NCBI RefSeq assembly: GCF_028389875.1
Contig: NC_084677.1
Span: 13,124,017-13,188,016 of the forward strand
Origin: Rhea pennata
Lineage: Eukaryota > Chordata > Aves > Rheiformes > Rheidae
Reading direction: 5' to 3'
DNA: 64,000 bases
In this document: piece by piece, positions 27,421-39,800 of the stretch
Layout: the number at the start of each line of letters is the position of its first letter
How positions within the stretch are numbered: the stretch's first letter is position 1
The notes under the pieces: generated by a model
Databases searched by the model: none
Seen by the model: only the letters and a program-made list of their open reading frames with translations
What the model was told of the DNA's origin: nothing
Position numbers and translations under genes: made by a program

Positions 27421-29100
27421 AAAACACCTCACTGGTCTGTACAAATACTGGTCTCGTTAAATCACTTCCTAACTCTTTTTTGTCCAATAGAGTGAAGTAA
27501 CGATACCATAGGCTCCATGGGCTAACCAGTGCTACAACAATGTGGGACCCCCAGAGTTTCCCAGTCAAGCTAGGAGCAGCGAAGTGACAATATAAATGTA
27601 TTGCTGGCAAGTACAACCTTATTTTAAAAGAATAATTTGAATTACTTCTGTAATTTATTATTCTAAATTAAGCATACTTAGTGAAGACTCAGTTGACCCT
27701 AACAGTTAGTATCTGTTGATTGTACAGGCACAGTCACCAGAATAACACATAAAGTGTTCTGTTGTGTAAAGCACTGCAGAACTAATACAAATAAATACTA
27801 AAAATTATATAATGCTGTTACAGAAAGTGATGACTTGCTGCTACTGCTATCAGTGTATGCTGATTGCACTAGGAAAAAAAGAAAGGAAAAGTGATGCCAC
27901 AGGTTACATGTAAAAGTTTCCATACAGAAGTAACTCACCCCAGGAGATGTACTCTGTAGTGGTACAGCACTGAGGATCCAGCCTGTTTGGTTTCCGTTGC
28001 CATCAGTCTTTGCACATCTTTTCCACCACTCCTGTTGCCCTATTGGTTTGTCTCAGGTTTGCTTCTCTTTTCTCACGTGATATGAAGAACAGGTGCCTCT
28101 CCTGTTTTTAGCTATTAAATGTGCTGAAATGACTGTCGTTTCTCTTTGGGGCTTCACTGTAGCACCTGGAACGTCCCGTCAGAATGCGAAAGTCCCGAAT
28201 GAGATTGGTAGTTGCCGCCACCTGTGCCGCAGAGCCGCCTGTGCTGTACAGCAGAAGCTGTACTGCGGTCAGACTCACTTCTCCCCAGTAGTACCTTCTT
28301 GGGTGGTAACTTAACCTTGTACCACAGCACTGCTGTCTCAGTACCATGCCTCTTGGTTGGTAAAACTCATGCAAGGTCTCTTCATGACAATCTCCAATAG
28401 TTTGTGCTAGGTGCTTACTTAAAGCATATCCTTTCCAGATGCCTATTTGGTCTCGTCTACTTTTTTTTTTTTTTTTTTTTTTTTGCTTTCTTGTCTTTGC
28501 TATCTTTGCCTTCCTCTCTTTCTTAATAAGGATATTGATTATTAAGGGGGCAAGGCATGGAAAGATAGCCCCTCTCAATGCTGCAGCTCCTCTCCAACAG
28601 GCAGAGGTGCACTGTGAGTGCACCTGCACATTTGGCAGGTGAAGGGGCGACAGGCAGTCCTGTTTGCTGCAGTCCGAGAATGACTCCCAGAAACTTTTCA
28701 AGCTGTATCAATGCAAACTGCATATAAAAGAGTTCTTCAGAATGAGAGTCCTATATCCTTGTGCCCCTGTGAAGTAAATTCTTTTGCGGGCTGCTGTTTT
28801 TCCCATCTCTCTTCAATTGCAACTCCCACATTATGCACCAGAAAATATCTTACTATCAATGCCAGCCTCCTGCAAAGCTTGCTATGTATATGCATAAGGG
28901 CTTGTACTTTAAATGTATTTTAAATGAAGTTTAGAGGCTTAAATATTTTCTGCTTCTCTAGAATGCTTTGTTATGTCAAAGGAATACCTAAGTAATTTTT
29001 CATCCAGCTCGTACAGAAAATTCATTCAGCATTTTATTTTAAAAAGCACATCTCTAGATTGTATTTTTTGGCTCAATTCCTCGGTTATTCACAAACAAGC
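27421..29100. other. Spacer between the two divergent promoters
   Basis: About 1.7 kb between the PRKAR1B and DNAAF5 CpG islands, returning to moderate GC. It holds a 24-bp T run (28461-28484) and a 197-codon minus-strand open frame (28108-28701) that runs through this tract as a lysine run. I recognise no gene, repeat family or RNA in it. Confidence 0.6.
28461..28484. repeat. T homopolymer (24 bp)
   Basis: Uninterrupted T run between the two promoters; followed by TTGTCTTTGC. No element body is attached that I can identify. Confidence 0.95.
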
Positions 29101-29268
29101 CTCTGATTTCACCAAGAAATCGCGTTTCACCGCGAACTCCTCTCGCCGCCCGACAGAGCCGGCGACTGCCGGCCGCAGTGGCGGGCGGCCGCCCGTACAG
29201 CGCGACACAGCGCGCCGCCGCCGTAAAGCGCTGCCGTGGCGCCGCCAAGCAGCCGCCGTCAGTCCCGC

Positions 29269-29280
29269 GTCCCTAGCAAC
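29269..29280 (+). promoter_or_regulatory. X-box-like RFX site (GTCCCTAGCAAC)
   Basis: The right half-site AGCAAC and central CCTAGCAAC match the RFX X-box (RGYAAC half-site; full site GTNRCC-N-RGYAAC). The left half, GTCCC, deviates at one position. It lies 31 bp upstream of the DNAAF5 ATG. RFX factors with FOXJ1 are known to drive ciliary genes, so a functional site fits the gene's role. Binding is inference. Confidence 0.55.
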
Positions 29281-29310
29281 GGCGCGGCGCTTCCGCGGCG
29301 ACGGCGGCGC

Positions 29311-29857
29311 ATGGCGGCGGTGGCGGGCGAGGAGCCGCGGGCCGCCGAGGTGGCGCAGGCCCTGAGCCGGCCCCTGAGCTGCCTGCAGGGGCCCGAGTGC
29401 GGCCGCGGGCCGCGGCTGCGGGCGCTGGAGGCCATCCGGGCCGCGGTGCAGGAGCGGCCGCTGCCGGGCGCCGTGGTGCAGGAGGTGTTCGCGGCGCACC
29501 TGGTGCGGCCGCTGGCGCGCTGCCTGGCGGGCGACGCGGCGGAGCGCTGCCGCGAGCTGGCCCTGCAGCTCCTCCACTACGGCCTCAGCCACGGCGACCG
29601 GCCCGGCGAGGCGCTGCCCGTCCTCCTGCCGGCGCTGGCCCAGCGCCTCTGCCCGCTGGGCGGGTGGGAGCCCTGCGAGGAGCTGCGCCTCGGCCTGGTC
29701 CAGCTGCTGAGCCTCCTGCTGCGGCGCTGCGGGGCCTCCATGGCCCCCTACCTCTCCGACGTTACCCGCATCCTCCAGGTCACCCTCCTCGACAACTACG
29801 CCGAGGTCAGGCGCGAAAGCTGCAGGTGTGCCGTGGCCTGCGCCCAGGCCATGCCAG
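29311..29857 (+). CDS. DNAAF5: DNAAF5 exon 1
   Basis: 547 nt encoding residues 1-182 plus one base. The start is the ATG in GCGCATGGCGG, with G at +4 but C at -3, so the context is only fair. The donor is ATGCCAG/GTGGGG. The exon is extremely GC-rich, unlike all later exons, and encodes alanine/leucine/arginine-rich helices ending [18 protein letters not shown]. The open frame runs on through intron 1 to 30039 and should not be taken as coding there. Confidence 0.95.
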
Positions 29858-32800
29858 GTGGGGTCTGGGGATGGAAACTGGAGCCCCCGGGAGGGACAGG
29901 GGTTGGGGGGGGGGGAGAACTGGAAGGATACAGCCAGGGAAAAGGAAGGGATACAGAAGGTCACTTGCACCCTCTCAGATGCCCTTTTCAGGGCTGGGAG
30001 GATCCACCTGAGAAGAACCATGTCAGGGAAGGATGCTGAGGGATCACACCCACAAAAGATGGGACGTGGGTGCCCATGGGGAAGAAAAGTACATGTGGGT
30101 TGGTTTTCTGCTCTAATATAGTATAAAGTTAAATCTACATGCTGTATAAAAGCAGTGACATTAATATGGTTGATGTGCCTACTGTTACAGAAATGATGTT
30201 ACTCGAGCTGTCACTCATATACAGAGAAAGGCATGTTTGAAGTTTCTCTCTCTCTATCTGCCCTAACAGAGCACTTCCACATGCAGTCAGAATCTTTGAT
30301 AAACCCCTTGATGCAAACAATCTCTCACCAGCACTACAGAGTTCGTGTTGATGTAATTCAGGCTACGGGAGCAGTGATACAGTTTGGAAATGCAAAGTCT
30401 ATGGATGATGTTCTGTCTCATCTGGCCCAGCGATTCTTTGATGAGATTCCTAAGGTGCAGGTTTCTCTCTTTTTCTGGGCTTATTTCGAATCAGACTCAT
30501 TTTTCTGAATTTTCAGCTTGCTTTCATTCCATTGAGATATGTGAATATATGCATACAGGCTTAGTCAGTTGTAAACTATCCAAAAGCAGGGTAGATGGCC
30601 TGTTCAGCTGGGCTGTTCAGGCTGCGTAATCCTGCGGATAGTTGAACTGTATAGGCATATTGGCCTTTTATTTTATGGATGCCTGTAATACTATCTACAT
30701 TTTTCTGCTAAATTTATCTGGAACTTGATTCTATGACTTTTTTGGATGCTTGACAAACATTAATGGTATTGGTCCCTTCATAAGCTGCAATTGCAATAGT
30801 AACTTTTAAAAATGTCCTGCTTAACTATAGCAAAACTATTTCCTGAGTAGGAATATTCACATTATTTAACTTAGGTTTCCTTTACAGTGAATGGAGACAT
30901 GCTGTAAGTGCATGTACAGAGAAAGTGTTAATTCACTTTTCTTACGTACTCGCAGAGATCTTCACCACCACAATATAGGCTGTTCCAGGTTAGGTCTGTA
31001 TCTATTCTTCCTCTTGAAGATATGCTCTTGTGCAGCAAATAATATGAGATTGCCTAAGACAGAGAGAGAACACAGGAGGAAGTATAACTTTACTTAGAAT
31101 GCTTGCTTGCAAGCAAGAGAAATCCTAGGTTCTTTTTTTTTCTCTTGAGACTATTTGTGCATCATATACTAAGTCCTTTCTACCAAAAGCAAATACTACT
31201 TTTTTTTTTTCCCCCTCTGGTACTTTTTGAGATATTTAAAATGACCTGTCTTTTTTTTTTAAACCATGTAGGTTCGGCAAGCTGTGACAACTGTAATTGG
31301 AGAATGGCTGTTGCACCTACGAGACAGATATTCCTTTTTTCACAAGTTGATCCCTTTGTTACTCAGTGCCCTTACTGATGAAATTCCTGAAAACATGTAA
31401 GAATGCTTCCCCCCCTCCTTTCCCCATTTGTGTAGATATCTTCATGGAATTATTTTTATGCTCATAGGTACATTGTTTGGAAAAAAAAATGCTGATTTGT
31501 TTGTTTATTTTAACCTATTCATAATGGTGGTATGTCCAAAGACTTTTGAATGCTACATTCAGGTAAATGTAATTATATTGTTCTTTTTAAAAGAAAATGA
31601 GTTGTTTTTAATTTCAGTTAGTTTTGTTCATAAAGAACTTACTCGTTGTAAATCATTTTTACTTATTATGTTTATATAAATGTAACTAAAGCCAATCTTT
31701 TCACATGGGTGTAGTCATACTATTGAATTTCTTCCAGCTTCCTTTGTAGTCAGAGAGAAATTTCTGAAACAAAGGCTCTGAATTATCCTTTGAAAGAGGA
31801 TACTTCTGTCCACTGAGTACGTAAGAAGCATAAGTACTTAACTTAATGTACCTAAAATAACAGGAATACTTTCCATCCTTCCAGCTGAAATTAGGAATTC
31901 ATATTTTTCCAGAAGCCTCCTTTTAGAATGTTTTCTTTTCTGGAGCAAGATGATATGAAAATTGCTATTTTGTTCTAGGGAACTAGCCTGGAGTTATTGG
32001 GAAAAGACAGGCTTGCAGTGGGAGAAAGAGAATGAAGATGATCTGAAGGATAAGATTGATTTCAGTGTTGCGCCATCTCATTATCCCAAAGGAGGTGAGT
32101 GTGGTACAGAAGTTCTTTTACCTCCTGAATGCTTCCTGAATCCTGAAGCTGCAGCACAACAGTGACAGCAGAGCAGAATGTCTCATATTTATCACAAGAT
32201 GTAGTATCTGCTAATGTAAAGGAAAACATAGTGATATTCAGTGGTGAAAGCGATCTTCAGGGAAGAGTATGCAGACCCTAAACTATATAGTGAGAATTTG
32301 TGGTTTTCTATCTTGTCCCCACCACCACGACCCTCGCCAAAGACGTTGTAAGGGTACCAATGCTTTCCATAGAGTGGAATTGAGAATATGTAAACAATTT
32401 GTTTGTTTGTTTGTTTTACTTTAGGAAAAAACACATACTGATTTTTGCACAACACATACTTACAAAATTTATTGAATAATATCTTTATTTCAGGAAAATA
32501 CAATTTTTGTTTGTTTCTTTTAAGCAAATGGTAAAATCAGGCCACCTTTGCTTTAGGCAGACCTAGTGACTGACATGAGCAATAGCTTGTACTGGTATTT
32601 AAATGATTTTCATAGATAGAAGAGAGAAGATATTCCCTATACGAACAATGTTAATCCCGGCTTTTTATTTTTCATTAATAAGCATAGAATTTATTCTTTA
32701 GATAGGTTACTCCTTTTAAATTTGGTTCTAAAGTTGACAAAACCGTTGGTGGTTGTTGTTAACAAAATAGGAAAGGAGGGGAGGAAAGGGAGAAAGAAGC

Positions 32801-35800
32801 TTAAAATCAAGCTATTATTAAACTTTTTGCTAGTTAAATTGTTTTACGGGCAAGTCCTTGATGATTTTTTTTTCTTCTTTTTTGTGTATAGCAGGTCTTC
32901 TCTGCCCCCACACCCCAATAAACACAATAAAACATATGAACCCTTGATATAATTCTCTAGATTTTGTAGTAGGCAAGTTTGACACAATGAACTAGAGAAG
33001 GAAGAAATACGTGAATGAAGTGTCACTAATTTATTAGTCAGAATAAACACTGAGCCATTGTGGACTATCACTGAATGGTCACCTGTGGGTAAAAAGAAAT
33101 AAGTAGTAATGATACATACAGCTTTAGGAAGGAATTTCTCCTCTGTAAAAATCTTTTCAGTTCTGAAAAGAGTCACATTTTACTTAAGTAACTTTTTACT
33201 GAAGTAAACTTCAGTATCTCTAAGATACTATATTATAATTGTGGATAGAATATTATGATTGTGCAGAATTTTATTTTACATAGAACAGAAGAATACAAGC
33301 TTTCCATGAGCTGCCAAAAAAAAAAAAAAATCTAAGTAATTGAGACATGAATAGGTTTATTAGTTAGTTTTCTGAAAAGTCAGGAGCTATATCAAAAGAC
33401 TTAGGCATTCCCCTCACCTCCTATGTTCCTGTGCAGGATTAATTAGTGTTTACTACTTATTATACTGAAAACGCACAATTAATTGAGCAACTTTTTTTTT
33501 TAGGTTCTTTGACTTTGGGAAACATATCTTTCCATCTAGCTTGAAATGTTTTCTGTTGTCACGCTTTTTAAATGTACTTAGCTTAGGACTAAGATATTCT
33601 TGTACATACTATTTCAACAAAACTCTGAGAATTTATATTAAAAAAAAAGTATATGCATTGAGAGAGGTTGTTTGCAGGCTTTCTTGCCTGCAAAAAATAA
33701 AGAACGGAGTTTATTGCCGCTTCCAGTTACTAGTATATACAAAACTATTGTTCAGCAACAAAATCCATTTTTTACATTAATCCCTAAATACATTTTGAGT
33801 GAGAGAAATGAAAATGCCTGTATTGAAAAAGAGAGAAAACAATGAGGCAGAAAGTAGCAATAACTTCTACACAAGCCAGCAGCCAGATGGAAAAAAGGCA
33901 TAGACATGATGGAAAGGAAGGGAGAACGAGGAGCCTTATTTATTGTTTTAATAATGAAAACAAGACACAACATTAATGATCTAAAGAATTTTCATGGAAG
34001 AAAAATTTGCATTAAAATGTTTTCAAATTCCACTGTAAGGCACTAGGTATGAAGTCTGCAAGCATACATGAATGACATGGGAACAGAAAGGGTAGTTTCC
34101 TTTATTATCCACAGAAAACAAGATATACAGCACTGGCATTACTTTTTAGCACCACATGATTTGTAGGTAGCTTTTTAAATTACATATTTGTAGTAGCGTG
34201 AAGCTTGTTTCCTGTCTCGGGTTCGCAAAGTTCATGTTTAAAAACATGCATATGGCTATTGGTGAGAGAGAGGATTAAAATGGGTCACTTATTGATTTCT
34301 ATACTTATATTTATTAGAACAAAAACTCTTTGGGTGTGAAAGAACAGGTTCATGTTTGACTTATGCTTACCTGACAATCGTTTCACAGAATCTCCAGCAG
34401 CAAAATACTTTGCATGACAGTGGGTTCCGGAGTCCTTTTTCCTTTGAAATTACGCTTTCTTAGAATTGTTTTACTCAGCAATGTTTGAATGAAAGGGGAG
34501 GCACTTCATATTGCTGACTAGTTTGACAGAACTGTTTCACTTTGAAGATGGTCAGGTTGATCTGTTACAGAAAGAATAACTTTTTTTTTTTTCCTTATTC
34601 TATGAAGTAAGTTATAGTATTGCATTAGGAGCCTGTAAGTGGTAAGGAATGCTTTTATTTCTGCTAGTGATGGAGAAAAAATTGTCACTAGTTAGATGCA
34701 TGTTTATATTTTATATGTTTATGTATGTAAATTGAACATAAATAAAATGCTGAAGTTGAGCATTTAAGCTCCAATCACTTATTTTGTAATGGCCGTGATA
34801 CAGTGTAGGACATTAATGTGTTCATCCTTTTTAATGACATTGTAGCTGATGTTCTGATACTGAAAGATCACAAAAACTGTCTCAGCAGCTGTGAAAAACA
34901 CTGCAGTTTGCCTGTACTCAGATGAGTGAAGGAGAGGAAGAGGAAGGATCGGTGAAAGAAAAGGCTTAAAGTGCTAGTCCCCAGTTGTTACTATTTATGT
35001 TGCTAATACTTCTGATTTTCTGTATGTTGTTTTTTTTCTGCTGTGTGTGTGTGTAGACCATTTTTAGAAAGGGACACCTATCAATTATTTCAGCAGTTAA
35101 ACTGATACATAAAGAACAATGCTAAGCTTTATCACGGAAGTGGAACTGGTCCAAATTATAGTTACATTTAAGCTTTTCTTCTATTTACTTGCTTATTGTT
35201 TCCAGTACATTCTCCATGCAATTGCTTCAATAGAATTTTGATAGATGGAAAAGAGATCTGCTTCACCAACCAATCATTGCTTCTGAGCTGTCTGAAATAA
35301 TCTTCTTAGCCTAATGAATATGCTTTACAAATTTGGGCAACGCTCCAATCCCGCATTTAATTGATTTTTCATGCATCTTGCTTGCTGAAATTGTGCAGTT
35401 AAGGCTTGGCTTAACTTGGATTGTGATTATATATACATAACTGCCAAACATTCTAAAGAAATGACCTGGTAATTTTGGACTTGAATCTTGAGTTAATGAG
35501 AACTTTCAGATATAATTTCCAGCTGCTTATCTTTGCTTCCAGATTGCATCTCTTGCTAATACTCAAGCCTTTTTTGACAAAAGAGAAGAAAAATAAGAGG
35601 ATGATTGGCTACTTAACCTTACAGATATAATACTTTGATGTCAAAGAGTCTACTATGCTTTAATTCCAAGTAATAATTTGCGGTGTCTTACTACCGTTAG
35701 TCTACAGATGAATTGTTATTAACCCCTACCCCACCTTTTTTTCTTTTCTTTTTTCACACATTTCAGGGTTTTGTTAAAATATATCATCATCCTATTATAC

Positions 35801-36823
35801 ACTTTGGAACTATTTCTTCTGACTTACAGCTGAATATTCAACATTCAGGAATATCTTTTTACAATTCTGAGTTATAGTACATTTTACTTAACAATCTTTT
35901 TTCCTATTCTCAATCATATGTCAGAACATATGAGCCTCGCTGTGTTTTGATCTCAGGGTGACAGATATTGCAGACTGGAGGAAAAGTAAAGGCAGACCTA
36001 GTGTTAGGTGCCATCCGGCCAACTGAACAGCTTTCCGATGGAGCAACAACAGTCACTGCCTTAGGATACAGGTGCAGACAGTTTATAGCAGGGAGATCTT
36101 TGACGGGACTAGCTACAGGTGTAAATGTCTGCATTGAACACCTGAAATTAAGGAAACTGCGGGTAAAGAATCATCCAAATTGTTTAAACGAAATTCTGCC
36201 TCATGCCAAATAGGACACCAGTCTGTGTGTGTTCTCTCAAGTTGATTTCGTTAATTGACTTTTTGCTATTCATTGTCAGTTTTCATAATCCAAAGTAGCA
36301 ATTCATGTCTTGATATTTATTTTTTTCTACTCTAAGTATCTCATAGGTGTTTTTTAAGCCTTTATATTTGTTGTACCACTTCAGTCAGTTTTTCTCTTAG
36401 CATTTGTAGCTACAAGGACCAGTGCGGGAAAATATTCTAAAATAACCCATTCATTTCTTTTCTAAGAGTTTACAAGGATAACTCAATATCAAGAATATAA
36501 TGTGTAATGGCACATTCAGCGTGTCTTTTTGATAACTCAAAATGAATAAATTTTCTCTTAAAACAGTATGTGAACTTAGCAGGTGGTAGTAATAAATTTA
36601 TTGATTTTTTAAAAAGATTTTTTTTAACGTGCACAATTTTAAAAAGACAAAATCTCAGCTGTAAAATAAACAAGTAATTTTAAAAAGTCAATTGCAGTTC
36701 TTTGGAAAGCACTCGTGTAGTTTGATGTGTAAAGTGCAGCAGTGGTGGCATGATAGCTGCTTGTAGTATTGATAAAGTTTCTTCTCTAGGTCTCAGTGAT
36801 CTATAAATGAGCTAAGATATAAT

Positions 36824-36857
<34 letters not shown>

Positions 36858-39800
36858 CCACAAACCCTTCTCACTTTTCCACCTTTCCAACTTTGTATAA
36901 AATATTATATAATGAGTTGGGCCAGGTCTCCAAAGGTCCCTTCCAACCTCAATTATTCTGTGATTATCTTTAACTTTATTTTTAAATATGCTACTTAATA
37001 TGCAAATTAGAGATTAAAGAGATGTGTCAGCACGAGCTGCTGTTTCTTAAAAAAAAATAAGTTTAGCAAAGAGATTCTATGGTATTTGTGATTGAGCTAA
37101 TAAAATCGATGGTATTTTTAATCTGTTACACAAGAGTCATACAAGTCGTATTACACAGTACTCATACAAATAATTGTAAGGGTTAGAATTAAACAGAAAT
37201 GATTAAAGTGTGTATTCTTATAGGTAGTTATATCTGCATGAAAATGTCCATATTGCTTGTTCCCCTACTTATACAGAATAAGATCATAGTTATCACTTCA
37301 CAAAGCAGCTAGAGAAAGTGATACAGTAGTTTCTTTAAAGGGATAGAACTCCTATTAATAGGACAAAATGCTGGTATTTAGAAAGTGCTATGCAACTGCT
37401 TGCTACAAATGTATTCTTCTGTAAAGACCATTAGGAATAGGATTTTCTAGTGAAGATTTATGGTGTTTTTCTTATATAAAATATTCAGGATGTTTTTAGA
37501 ATGGTTTTAGATTTCTACTGTAATTTTTAATTTACTATTTCAGTGCCATTTTCTTAACTTTTTGTTTTCACATCCAGTATTGCAGACTGCTCTTTTGGCT
37601 GATAACCTTCCTTTCTACTTTCATATTTCTAGATACAGTTTTAGCTTTTCTTTTAGAGTGCAAAATTGACATCATCTGTTTTGCTGCAGTTTAGGTTGCT
37701 TGTGGTATTTGTGACTTCTTCCTTTTTTTGTTTTCTTCAGATTATATTTAAGTCATTAATTATAACATGGAGAAATTGAGCTGCATTTTCCAAAGTGGAT
37801 GATGTCCCATATTTAAGTTCATTTTCTTTTCCTCTTCTGTAAGCATCTTTAAATAGATATGCCAAATCATCATCCAATAATAAATAGATAACTTCTCTGA
37901 GATTGTGTGGAGTCTAAGTTTTGCAACATATATGAAAGACAATACAGCTTGCACAGGTGAAATCCTCAGCAGCAGTTGGAATATTTATTCCATGCTGAAG
38001 CAGATGTTTACTCTCATCATTGTCTTTGAACTTTTCTAAGACTTAATGTACATTGGCTTTCCTTTCATACATGTTTTTATTTTTTCCTAGTGACTCGACC
38101 AGGACTAGGTTGTCGGGAGCTTGTTTCAAGAAACCTCTCCAAAATTCTCCCAGGTCTCTGTTATGATATAACAGACTGGGTTGAAAGCACAAGAATAAAA
38201 GCATCTCAGCTTCTGTACATACTATTGTTGCATGCAGAGGATCATATGACGCAACACATGGAGCTGCTGCTTAGAACTTTGTACCGCGCGTGCACAGATG
38301 AAGAAAGCGATGTAGTTAGGAATGTAAGTTCTGTTTATTCTGTTTAAAGACAGATTACCTACAGTATTTCAAATAAAGACCCCATCTTTAATAGTCATGA
38401 GTATGTCTTCTGAGGGTTCACCTTACAGTAGTTCACTGGGAATTGCCCATGCCTGAAGTATCAGGCTCAAATTTTAAAAATATTTTTGTGAATGTTAAAC
38501 ACACAGATATTATAGGTATGACACTAAAATATTCTTGTATTACTGGTATGAAGATCAATGACAAAGTTATTCAAATAATGTTAAATTCTTGTACTAACCC
38601 AGTGAAGCAGTGATAACAAATGATACTATAAAAATCATAAGCAGCAGATTAAAGTGTAAAAGCTGTGGGGGTAACAAATTCTATTTAAAAAAGAAAAAAA
38701 GCAGAAAAAGCAGTCCATGCCCTTTTTAGTTAGTTTTACTTATCTCTTCCTAGTACATAATCCAGCCATAAATCCAGCCAAACATTGAAGCATGCTTGTT
38801 CCATTTGATATCTATATTCAATGTTTGAATATTTCTGTTACTACTTATAAAATGATGTCTTTTTTTTAATTGTTTGTACAGGAATGATTCGTATCTTTTT
38901 TTCTCTTAATAGTTTATCAGATAGTTGATGCTGTCAATGCTCTAGTCAATAATAAATCAATAAAACACACAGTTGAAGACACTAGATAAATTTATCAGAG
39001 AATATACAGATGATGCGTATTTTCTTTGCAAATTTAAGGAAAAAAACTGTTCATAGCTCTATATGACCAAGAGAACATATGTATAACCAAAGATTCTTGT
39101 ATTTTTTTTTTAACTAGCAAATTTTATTGCTTTGGGAAATGAGTAGTGTGTTTCCACATACTGGATGCAAGTAGTCCAACTATATATTGTACAGATTGAA
39201 ACTATAAAACTCATGGCTACGTGTTTCCATTGAGACTAAAACCTAGCATGATTTAAAGATGAATTAGATGCAATTAAACAACAATAGCTAAATCACTAGC
39301 TCAAAGTTTATTTCCATTCATATATAAGCTTTTAAGATTTCAGGTTTTAATGAGCCAATCATTAAATTAAGAGGTTTAAAAAATGCTTATATTGCACAAG
39401 TAGTTGCACATTCATTGACCATATCTTTCTATCGCACATGACTGAAAATACTAGGCATCAGCTCTGGAGTAATGGCATTTCATGTGGATACATAGCATTC
39501 CAGTATGTCTAATAATTGAAGCCCTTTTTTGTTAAAAGAGTAAGAGAGTGAAATCAGTGAACACTTCCCACATGGCAGTGCTTCCACACTAAACTAGTGT
39601 GGCTATATGTCAGTGTCAAAATGTAGTACAGTAACAAAAATTCCTTTTGTTCCTTCCTCAGAACATTTGGAGGAAAAAGTCTAAACAGTAAATCTGAGAT
39701 ATCTGGTTATTCTAAGCTAGCCTTTATTACACTGGAGGTTGTATGCTTCGTTCCTGTACCTTACTTTCTCATGGAAATTTGAGTCTGATGCTGAGAAGAG

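Larger units (their letters stand above)
29100..29900 (+). promoter_or_regulatory. DNAAF5: CpG island and promoter of DNAAF5
   Basis: A sharp switch at about 29120 from AT-rich to strongly CpG-rich DNA covers the upstream 200 bp and all of exon 1. No TATA box is seen. It contains an RFX X-box-like site (29269-29280). The ATG at 29311 itself sits in a YY1-like CATGGCGGC core. The start of transcription cannot be placed from sequence alone. Confidence 0.8.
32095..38090 (+). other. DNAAF5: DNAAF5 intron 4
   Basis: 6.0 kb, the longest intron of the gene. It holds a 30-bp A run at 36825-36854, a CR1 tail at about 36905-36964, and a short stretch around 35910-36213 with unrecognised open frames on both strands. 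I see no exon or RNA gene in it. Confidence 0.9.

Noticed and set aside
26094-27444. Many long open frames (up to 260 codons) on both strands in the CpG island
   Set aside because: They overlap in all six frames, consist of Ala/Arg/Pro/Gly runs and follow from the scarcity of AT-rich stop codons in GC-rich DNA. No family resemblance.
29236-29310. Upstream in-frame extension of DNAAF5 starting at a GTG (29236)
   Set aside because: There is no in-frame ATG upstream, and the ATG at 29311 gives a protein of the expected length.
29089-30021. 310-codon minus-strand frame opposite DNAAF5 exon 1
   Set aside because: A shadow of the GC-rich coding exon on the other strand.
29858-30039. Extension of DNAAF5 exon 1 to 30039 as an intronless short protein
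   Set aside because: The donor at 29858 joins in phase to exon 2 with strongly conserved sequence; the extension is G-rich intron without family similarity.
35910-36213. Overlapping frames on both strands in DNAAF5 intron 4 as a nested gene
   Set aside because: Short (74 and 81 codons), no recognisable family, no supporting signals; left as unexplained intron sequence.
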